Shown here in pieces: positions 1 through 5,828 of a DNA stretch of 15,440 nucleotides (positions within the stretch are counted from its first letter, which is position 1; every line of letters begins with the position of its first letter). The position numbers and the translations under genes were made by a program. Location of the stretch: positions 1 through 15,440 of the forward strand of contig CAZSVI010000090.1 of NCBI GenBank assembly GCA_964610205.1, written 5' to 3'. This DNA comes from CAZSVI01 sp964610205. Lineage in GTDB: Bacteria > Bacillota > Clostridia > DSM-8532. The notes below the pieces were generated by a model, which searched no databases, was not told where the DNA came from, and was given only the letters and a program-made list of their open reading frames with translations.

Positions 1-48
1 TTAAGCCGGCTTCGCTCTTTATTTTTTACTTCAAGTGTCGAAAACAGG

Positions 49-77
49 ATTATATCATGGAACATTTTACATTGCAA
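49..77 (-). promoter_or_regulatory. Sigma-A-type promoter for a gene beyond the left edge
   Basis: On the minus strand, TTGCAA at 77-72 and a perfect TATAAT at 54-49 are separated by 17 bp, with a TGn extension just before the -10 box. Transcription would start near 42 and leave the window leftwards. No coding region for the promoted gene is visible in bases 1-41. The stretch 78-159 after leuA holds a run of eight T's on the minus strand (about 88-95), but I could not pair a convincing hairpin before it. Confidence 0.5.
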
Positions 78-159
78 TTATTTTTAAAAAAAACTTACTT
101 CTCGTATCTTATAATTTATACAGGTGACAGGCAATTGCGGAAATACAGCAACATAACTG

Positions 160-1809
160 CTATTTTTGAGCTAATCTGTTTAATGCGCATATAATCGCCT
201 TAAAAGATGCTGTTGTTGTATTCATATCTTTACCGACACCAAAAACTGTTTTATCACCAACGGCCAACTGGATATAGGATACCGCTTCAGCATCCGCGCC
301 ACTGGATAATGCATGCTCTTCATAAGCTTCAAAACGGTAACGGGTAATTCCTGTATTCCTTAGCGCGTCAAAGAATGCCGATATGGGTCCATTGCCCTTT
401 CCTGATATGGCTTTTGCCTCCTGATCCACGATAAGTCCAGCCTGTACGGTAACCGTATTACCACGGCTCTCGATACTATAATCCGACAGATGAAAAGGAC
501 CTTCCGCATCCAGATAATTATCTCTGAAAACTTCCATTATTTCTTCAGGTGATAATTCTTTCCCCCCCTCATCTGATTTACGTTTTATGATACCTCCAAA
601 TTCAGGATGCATTGCCTTGGGCAGATGGTAACCAAACTCATGCTCCATAACAAACGCAACCCCCCCCTTACCTGACTGACTGTTAATACGGATTATGGCT
701 TCATACTGCCTTCCGATATCCGACGGATCAATGGGAAGATACGGTACATCCCAATACTCCGGTTTATTATCCCTTGCATACTGAAAACCTTTATTAATAG
801 CATCCTGATGAGAACCTGAAAATGCTGTAAAAACCAATTCACCAGCATACGGATGTCGTTCATGAACCCTGAGCGCCGTACATTCTTCATATGCCTTAAT
901 AATCATGTCCATATCCAATATGTTTAGTTCCGGATCAATGCCCTGTGAATAAAGATTCATAGCCATATTAATAATATCCACATTTCCTGTTCGCTCCCCA
1001 TTGCCGAATAATGTGCCTTCAACCCGATCGGCCCCGGCCATTATTGCCAGTTCTGTAGCGGCAACGCCTGTTCCCCGGTCATTATGAGCATGGACGCATA
1101 AAATAATACTATCTCTGCAGCTGATATGATTATGAAACCATTCAACCTGATCGGCATAAACATTGGGAGTCGCCATCTCGACAGTAGCTGGAAGGTTAAT
1201 GATTACTTTTCTCTCCGGAGAAGGCTGCCATTCATTTAAAACCACTTCACAAACTTCTAGGGCAAAGTCCATTTCCGTACCGGTAAAACTTTCAGGCGAG
1301 TATTCCAGACGGATATCCGTGTTGCAGTCTCCGCTCAGTCGTTTAATCAATTGTGCTCCTTCCAGGGCAATTCTTATAATCTCCTGTTTATCCTTTTTAA
1401 ACACTATTCTCCTCTGCTGTTCCGATGTTGAATTGTATAAATGAACAATTGCCTGTTTCGTACCTTTAATTGATTCCATCGTCTTTTGAATCAGATGCTC
1501 CCGGGATTGTGTTAAAACCTGAATCATCGTATCATCATCCAGAAAGCCGCCTTCAATAATGGTCCGGACAAATCGGTAATCAGTATTGGAAGCCGAAGGG
1601 AACGCTACTTCTATTTCTTTGAATCCCAGTATTTTCAGCAGCTTAAACATTTTCAGCTTTTTCTCAACACTCATTGGAACGGGCAGAGCCTGGTTACCAT
1701 CCCTCAGGTCAACGCTGCACCATATTGGAGCCTTTTCAATCGTTTTTCCGGGCCACATTCTGTTCGTAAGATTCATTGCCGGGTATTTTTTGTACTTTGA
1801 CCAATTCAT
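160..1809 (-). CDS. leuA: 2-isopropylmalate synthase, long (type 2) form
   Basis: Catalyses acetyl-CoA + 2-oxoisovalerate to 2-isopropylmalate, the committed step of leucine synthesis, in the cytoplasm. The 549-residue protein begins with the NRMWPGKTIEKAP-type N-terminus of the long LeuA class. It carries the DRE-TIM barrel signature DLRDGNQ at residues 34-40, the metal-binding HAHNDRGTG at 240-248 and GNGERTGNVD at 269-278. A C-terminal regulatory domain (about 430-549) is the usual site of leucine feedback. The ATG at 1809 is chosen over one 24 bp upstream because AAGGAGGG sits 6 bp before it. No other ilv or leu gene is adjacent, so leuA appears to be its own transcription unit, led by a T-box and an unusual structured spacer. 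Homocitrate and citramalate synthases share the barrel but lack this N-terminus. Confidence 0.96.
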   Translation of the reverse strand: MNWSKYKKYPAMNLTNRMWPGKTIEKAPIWCSVDLRDGNQALPVPMSVEKKLKMFKLLKILGFKEIEVAFPSASNTDYRFVRTIIEGGFLDDDTMIQVLTQSREHLIQKTMESIKGTKQAIVHLYNSTSEQQRRIVFKKDKQEIIRIALEGAQLIKRLSGDCNTDIRLEYSPESFTGTEMDFALEVCEVVLNEWQPSPERKVIINLPATVEMATPNVYADQVEWFHNHISCRDSIILCVHAHNDRGTGVAATELAIMAGADRVEGTLFGNGERTGNVDIINMAMNLYSQGIDPELNILDMDMIIKAYEECTALRVHERHPYAGELVFTAFSGSHQDAINKGFQYARDNKPEYWDVPYLPIDPSDIGRQYEAIIRINSQSGKGGVAFVMEHEFGYHLPKAMHPEFGGIIKRKSDEGGKELSPEEIMEVFRDNYLDAEGPFHLSDYSIESRGNTVTVQAGLIVDQEAKAISGKGNGPISAFFDALRNTGITRYRFEAYEEHALSSGADAEAVSYIQLAVGDKTVFGVGKDMNTTTASFKAIICALNRLAQK

Positions 1810-1840
1810 AATAAACCCTCCTTGATGATACACCTTAGTT

Positions 1841-1985
1841 TCAATCAGCGCTTGCGTGAACCGCGATCCAAAACGCGGGCGCTAAAGCGCCTGCCTTATG
1901 CGTTTTGTGTACAACGTGCCGCTTGAAGTCCGCTCGAAAAGTCAAGCACGCAGCTTTTCGCCCATTTTTCCAAGCGCACTCCTAG
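1841..1985 (-). repeat. GC-rich structured element between T-box and leuA
   Basis: This stretch of about 140 bp is clearly richer in G+C than its AT-rich surroundings and full of inverted repeats. An outer pair GCGCTTG (1848-1854) / CAAGCGC (1971-1977) encloses AAAACGC/GCGTTTT with GGCGC/GCGCC nested inside (about 1869-1906), GCTTGA/TCAAGC (1921-1947) and GAAAAG/CTTTTC (1936-1959). In the leuA mRNA direction, one frame is open for 46 sense codons (1981 to the stop at 1841) but has no ATG or GTG start, so it is probably not a gene. It lies after the T-box terminator and before the leuA ribosome-binding site, so it would be transcribed only after antitermination. I infer a mobile-type intergenic repeat (MITE/REP-like) or an extra RNA control element. 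Only one copy is in the window, so the repeat status is unproven. Confidence 0.5.
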
Positions 1986-2002
1986 TGTTTGATAAGAACC
2001 AG

Positions 2003-2048
2003 TAAAAATAAAAACCCCTTCATCTCTAAAATATAAGAGACGAAAGGG
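2003..2048 (-). terminator. T-box-controlled intrinsic terminator of the leuA leader
   Basis: In the transcript, CCCTTTCGTCTCT (2048-2036) pairs with AGAGATGAAGGGG (2027-2015) around an A/T-rich loop, followed by a T-rich tract on the minus strand (2014-2003). The T-box sequence just upstream can form the competing antiterminator. This is the off state when tRNA is charged. Confidence 0.93.
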
Positions 2049-2367
2049 AACTTCCGCGGTACCACTCTTGTTTATTCCTTAAGGAATACACTTATAAAAT
2101 ACCGATGGATTAATCCATGGATCTGAATTAAAAAAAACTTCGCCAAGAGACGAAGGATCATTTAACCACTCTTTTGCTTCAGATACAGGTTTAATCGTAC
2201 CGATATCCTGCCCTATTAACGATGGGCTTCCGTCCTTTCCTACTATTATTTCAGAAGGCAACTCCAGGGCCAGTTCAATAATAATCACCTGCTGTTTCGC
2301 ACCATCCAACAGCTCTCTGGAAGGAATCTTAATACCTACTATTCCCTATCACGGTCTTTATGATATT
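2003..2367 (-). promoter_or_regulatory. T-box leader of leuA, probable Leu specifier
   Basis: A T-box riboswitch senses uncharged tRNA and lets transcription read through. Reading the minus strand: the AGTA of the stem I S-turn is at 2340-2337, the distal CCAGAGAGCTG at 2320-2310, and GAA followed by the candidate specifier CTG (Leu) at 2276-2271. A Stem III-like hairpin in the 2120-2160 region comes next, then the diagnostic T-box AGAGTGGTACCGCGGAA at 2068-2052, then an intrinsic terminator. Reading the triplet one base later gives TGG (Trp), but Leu fits both the downstream gene and the purine that usually follows the specifier. A 76-codon open frame overlaps this RNA and is treated as spurious. 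Confidence 0.95.
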
Positions 2368-2373
2368 TTATTT

Positions 2374-2402
2374 ATTTTACCAATATTCTGATTTAATGTC
2401 AA
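2374..2402 (-). promoter_or_regulatory. Promoter of leuA
   Basis: On the minus strand, a perfect TTGACA at 2402-2397 and TAAAAT at 2379-2374 are 17 bp apart, with a TGG extension before the -10 box. The predicted start near 2367 lies about 27 nt before the stem I AGTA motif, as expected for a T-box leader. The promoter begins only about 40 bp past the asparaginase stop codon, so leuA is probably expressed independently of that gene. Confidence 0.8.
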
Positions 2403-2441
2403 GAAAATTTTTACCTGCAAAATTTTAAACCGATTATACCT

Positions 2442-3455
2442 TTAACGCTGGTAACTTTTTAATAAAAACACCGGGTTGATAATACCTACCGTCTGTCCCT
2501 GCCACGTTTTTACAGGCACATAATGGAACCTGTTCAGCTTTTCAAGGTTTTCGGCGGAAAGTGACTGAATCTGCTTAAACACCTCAACAATGACAGGATC
2601 AACGGCTCTTACACTTCCATCCTGTATTTTTATTGCGATACCCAACTCCCGGGATTGAATACTGACACAAAAAACTCCATCCGCTCCCATTTTCCCAAAA
2701 TGATCTCCTTTTGTAAGACGGATAAGCTCCGTGTCCAACCGATCATCCCCGGCGATCATGTCCGGATACATTGTTATCGCCTCATACAGGATCCGCTGTT
2801 CATCCTTGTATTTACCATCCATAAACCTTATATTGAACAAACGTGCATAAGCCAGCGCCATATTTGATAAAGGCACTCCAAAAACAGGAACTCCGCATCC
2901 ATCCACCCCGATATGGATTAATTCTTCCGGGTAGCTTGAAAATTCAGCAATCACTTTCAGTATATCTTTTTGAACAGGATGACTGATGTCGTTAACATTG
3001 TCCCAGGAAAGCCCCACCGCTTTACATTCAGCAATATTTCCCAAATGCTTTCCTGAGCAGTTATTATGAAATTGTCCGGGGACTTTTCCACTCCCGTACA
3101 ATTCAAACTTTTCCCTTAATCCATAAGGTTCTCTCACACCACAGGTCAGCTCACCTTCCTTTACTCCCAGCTTTTCTGCTATATTACCGAGTATTTCAAC
3201 ATGTTTAGCGCTGCCGTTGTGTGATGAAGCCATTATGGCCAATTCCTGCAAAGTGAAACCAAAAGCCTGATTTATTTTTTTTGTGAGATGGGATAAAAGA
3301 ATAAACGGTTTTCCTGATGATCGGAAATAACAAATCTGTTTCGGACAACCATACGAATAGATAAGCTGCCCATTACTATTTACCACGGCAATGTTTCCTG
3401 TATGAATACTCTCAACGATACCGCTGCGGATCGCTTCAACCACTTTTTCCGACAT
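2442..3455 (-). CDS. L-asparaginase, Rhizobium etli type (asparaginase II family)
   Basis: Hydrolyses asparagine to aspartate and ammonia, probably in the cytoplasm since no signal peptide is seen. The 337 residues carry the landmarks of the family unrelated to the E. coli enzymes: RSSGK at 45-49 (serine-lysine pair), SSHNG at 77-81, NCSGKH at 132-137 and GVDGCGVP at 183-190. Cys133, Lys136, Asp185 and Cys187 line up with the zinc-site and active-site residues known from the R. etli enzyme. The ATG at 3455 is preceded by AGGGAGGA about 10 bp upstream. A TATAAT lies at 3499-3494, but I see no convincing -35 with it. The gene is divergent from tmcAL and upstream of leuA on the same strand. After the stop there is only a weak AT-only stem. 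Family assignment is firm; asparagine as substrate is inferred. Confidence 0.9.
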   Translation of the reverse strand: MSEKVVEAIRSGIVESIHTGNIAVVNSNGQLIYSYGCPKQICYFRSSGKPFILLSHLTKKINQAFGFTLQELAIMASSHNGSAKHVEILGNIAEKLGVKEGELTCGVREPYGLREKFELYGSGKVPGQFHNNCSGKHLGNIAECKAVGLSWDNVNDISHPVQKDILKVIAEFSSYPEELIHIGVDGCGVPVFGVPLSNMALAYARLFNIRFMDGKYKDEQRILYEAITMYPDMIAGDDRLDTELIRLTKGDHFGKMGADGVFCVSIQSRELGIAIKIQDGSVRAVDPVIVEVFKQIQSLSAENLEKLNRFHYVPVKTWQGQTVGIINPVFLLKSYQR

Positions 3456-3600
3456 ACTTTTTTATTCCTCCCTTGTTATTCTTACCTCAACCTATTATAA
3501 TTAATACTGCAATGATTTGGATTTATCGGGTTATCTCATTGTCAAGCTGAATATTACGGCTTAAAGCTTTTAGAATACAATTCAGGCAAAGGAAAACATA

Positions 3601-4839
3601 ATGAAGGTTTTAGGTATTATCTCTGAATATAACCCGTTACATTCAGGGCATGTTTACCATATAGAGGCATCCCGTGACAAAATAAACACTACGCATACAC
3701 TTTGCGTAATGAGCGGACAGTTTGTCCAAAGGGGTGAACCGGCCATTGTTGATAAATGGGCAAGGGCGAGCATGGCTTTACAGGCGGGAGTCGATCTTGT
3801 ACTGGAATTGCCCGTTGTTTTTTCCTGTGCCTCCGCAGAGCTATTCGCGTATGGAGCCGTACGTATGCTTCATCATACCGGGATTGTAGACTTCTTATGC
3901 TTTGGGAGCGAACAGGGAGAGATTGGATCCCTATGGCGTATTGCATCCATACTCCGGGATGAACCGTCTGAATTCAAGTCCCTCCTGAAAAAACATCTGA
4001 AAAGCGGTCTCTCATTCCCGGCCGCAAGGGAAAAAGCGCTTATGGCATATCTTCGTGAGTTGCCTGAAAACATTATATCTCAATCCAATAATATACTCGC
4101 AATTGAATATCTAAAGGCACTAAAAAAAATGAAAAGCAGTATTCAGCCGGTAACAGTAAAAAGGATGGGGTCATTACATCAGGATACCAATATCGCTTCA
4201 TCATTTTCCAGTGCTACATCCATACGCAATTATATCGGTCAGGGTGGTTCCCTTAGTAATCCGCTTTTATCAGGAAACCTTCCCCTTTCAACGCAAAATA
4301 TATTGCAGAAATGCTTTATGAACAACAGGGGACCCGTTTTTCCGGAAGCTTTCTCCAGCATCATTCTTCATCGTCTCCGCACAATGGATGCCGAGTCCCT
4401 GAAAAATGTTCCTGATGTTCAGGAAGGTCTTGAAAACAGGTTGATTTCAAGCGCAATGCAAACCGGAACTCTGGAAGATTTGATTGAATCGGTTTCAACA
4501 AGCAGGTATCCATACACAAGAATTAAAAGAATAGTTATGGATTTATTATTGGGAATTTCAAAAACCCAACTAAAAAGCTTTCTTGAGGATGGATCCTGTG
4601 GGTATCTGCGTGTATTGGGATTTAATGAAAAAGGACGGGAGTTGCTTCAGCAGATACAAAAGAAAGCATCCCTGCCCCTTATTATAAAAGTATCGAATCA
4701 CCGGAACCAGTTAACCGGCCTTTCCAGAGAAATGTTTGAATATGATATCCGTTCGACAAACACCTATGTATTGGGGTATTCCGATCCTGCCCAGCGTACC
4801 GGTGATCAGGACTATACCGTCCCTGTTGTCCGTATATGA
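3601..4839 (+). CDS. tmcAL: tRNA(Met) cytidine acetate ligase TmcAL
   Basis: TmcAL activates acetate with ATP and acetylates the wobble cytidine (C34) of elongator tRNA-Met, supporting accurate AUG decoding. The 412-residue length matches the Bacillus YlbM/TmcAL family. The nucleotidyltransferase fold starts at the N-terminus with IISEYNPLHSGH (residues 6-17), the family form of the HxGH ATP-binding motif. It is followed by MSGQFVQRGEPAIVDKWAR and, further on, FGSEQGEI. The ATG at 3601 has AAAGGA about 8 bp upstream; the match to family N-termini supports this start. The gene runs divergently from the asparaginase and ends 5 bp from the convergent cis-prenyltransferase gene, with no terminator visible in between. 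Confidence 0.93.
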   Translation: MKVLGIISEYNPLHSGHVYHIEASRDKINTTHTLCVMSGQFVQRGEPAIVDKWARASMALQAGVDLVLELPVVFSCASAELFAYGAVRMLHHTGIVDFLCFGSEQGEIGSLWRIASILRDEPSEFKSLLKKHLKSGLSFPAAREKALMAYLRELPENIISQSNNILAIEYLKALKKMKSSIQPVTVKRMGSLHQDTNIASSFSSATSIRNYIGQGGSLSNPLLSGNLPLSTQNILQKCFMNNRGPVFPEAFSSIILHRLRTMDAESLKNVPDVQEGLENRLISSAMQTGTLEDLIESVSTSRYPYTRIKRIVMDLLLGISKTQLKSFLEDGSCGYLRVLGFNEKGRELLQQIQKKASLPLIIKVSNHRNQLTGLSREMFEYDIRSTNTYVLGYSDPAQRTGDQDYTVPVVRI

Positions 4840-4844
4840 AGGGC

Positions 4845-5513
4845 CTATCCCCCACGGGTAATATCCTGTGTCTGATACCAGTCCAAAGCCTCATAAAATT
4901 GTTCAGGAGTAAAATCAGGCCAATATTTGTCTATAATATAAAAATCGGAATAAACAGATTGAATGGGTAAAAAACCACTGAGTCTGCACCTTCCTCCCCA
5001 TCTGATAATCAAGTCGATAATGGGTATATCGGAAGAACCGAGTTGTCTTAGGAAATCACTTTTTCCGGCGCAGACATCCTTATTTTTAAAAGCCTGATAC
5101 AAATCCCAACTCCAGCTATAGTTCACAAGGAAATTTATATTTATTAACCCTTTCCCATAGCACACCCTTTTATTAGCAAAGGGAAGTAAAGACTCCGGAA
5201 ACGATGGCGAGTGTGCGTCACCGATAACCAACAGGTTCGCATCCCTGTCGGATAATTCCATAACCGCATCGACACAGGCTTTCTGAAACGCTTCTGTCTG
5301 TATTTTAGGGCGCTTTGTATTATCCTGGGTAAACCCGTAAAAGCTTATCTCCTGAATACCCAGATTTCTGCATATTTCATATAGCTGGAATCCTGATTTA
5401 ATTCCATAATCATATCCTTCATATTTTTCCTTGTTGTGCTCAACTGCCCACCTGCGGTTGCCATCAGGAATTATACCAATATGCCGGGGTATTCGCTTAT
5501 ATAATTGCTGCAT
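4845..5513 (-). CDS. Divergent, short cis-prenyltransferase (UppS family)
   Basis: The family condenses isopentenyl diphosphate onto an allylic diphosphate; canonical UppS makes the C55 carrier lipid for wall synthesis. Family landmarks are present in order: HIGIIPDGNRRW (11-22) with the catalytic-metal Asp17, FTQDNTKRP (61-69), DLIIRWGGRCRLSGFLP (167-183) and YWPDF (197-201). At 222 residues it is shorter than typical UppS (about 240-250). Several usually fixed positions differ: TSGE/TGGE is replaced by WGGR, the tryptophan of the ENW motif is Thr66, the metal-ligand Glu of YAE is Asp190, and NYGGR is replaced by NYSWS. AAAGGAG lies 5 bp before the ATG. It is not next to cdsA, dxr or rseP, where the housekeeping uppS usually sits. 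A specialised or weakened paralogue seems likely; product chain length cannot be told. Confidence 0.8.
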   Translation of the reverse strand: MQQLYKRIPRHIGIIPDGNRRWAVEHNKEKYEGYDYGIKSGFQLYEICRNLGIQEISFYGFTQDNTKRPKIQTEAFQKACVDAVMELSDRDANLLVIGDAHSPSFPESLLPFANKRVCYGKGLININFLVNYSWSWDLYQAFKNKDVCAGKSDFLRQLGSSDIPIIDLIIRWGGRCRLSGFLPIQSVYSDFYIIDKYWPDFTPEQFYEALDWYQTQDITRGG

Positions 5514-5617
5514 GCAAACTCCTTTTCAGGCAAACAAACTTTATTTGCCGTGCTTTGTAGTATACCCATAATCAGTTATATTATTGACACTTGAACTTGT
5601 TTTTATCAAATTTCTAA

Positions 5618-5695
5618 TACCCCCGCTTCGGTGGAGGTAGAATCCTTCACCGAATTTCCGATGCTCAGCTTTAGCTGAACGAGTTCACTGCTTGT
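5618..5695. repeat. Hairpin cluster in the uppS-like/pheT spacer
   Basis: The spacer from 5514 to 5828 (315 bp) contains no gene. Its structured core has TTCGGTG (5627-5633) pairing with CACCGAA (5648-5654), an alternative fold TACC..GGTA over 5618-5639, and a second hairpin TCAGCT/AGCTGA at 5665-5678. It lies beyond the pheT terminator and upstream of the cis-prenyltransferase gene. The motif ACCTC..GCGGG-TAT on the minus strand loosely recalls the element at 9985-10010. Origin unknown; possibly a small intergenic repeat. I found no clear promoter for the cis-prenyltransferase gene in this spacer. Confidence 0.35.
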
Positions 5696-5738
5696 ATATG
5701 AAATGATATATAAATATTTAATTATTAGGTAAATAGAC

Positions 5739-5767
5739 AAAAAAGCGGACATTTTAAAATGTCCGCT
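5739..5767 (-). terminator. Intrinsic terminator after pheT
   Basis: A perfect palindrome (5744-5767, centre ATTTTAAAAT, arms AGCGGAC/GTCCGCT) is followed on the minus strand by a run of six T's at 5744-5739. It ends about 60 nt after the pheT stop codon, so it closes the pheST operon. Confidence 0.92.
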
Positions 5768-5828
5768 CACGGTTATCCGCATTATACTAATTCAAATTTC
5801 CGCACCCATCTTTAAGATACCACTCCGA

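Noticed and set aside
1847..1977. A small protein encoded in the GC-rich element before leuA
   Set aside because: The 46-codon frame has no ATG or GTG start; another frame gives only a 7-codon ATG peptide with a poorly spaced ribosome-binding site.
2079..2309. A 76-codon open frame on the minus strand
   Set aside because: It lies fully inside the leuA T-box leader, covers the specifier region and stem III, and has no ribosome-binding site.
4820..4870. Shared CCTATCCCCC between the prenyltransferase 3' end and the element at 14032
   Set aside because: The match is only 10 bases, lies in coding sequence and has no palindrome beside it, so chance is likely.
5618..5695. Remnant of an IS200/IS605 end or TnpB guide RNA
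   Set aside because: The hairpins fit loosely, but no transposase or TnpB remnant is nearby and I cannot match known ends without a search.
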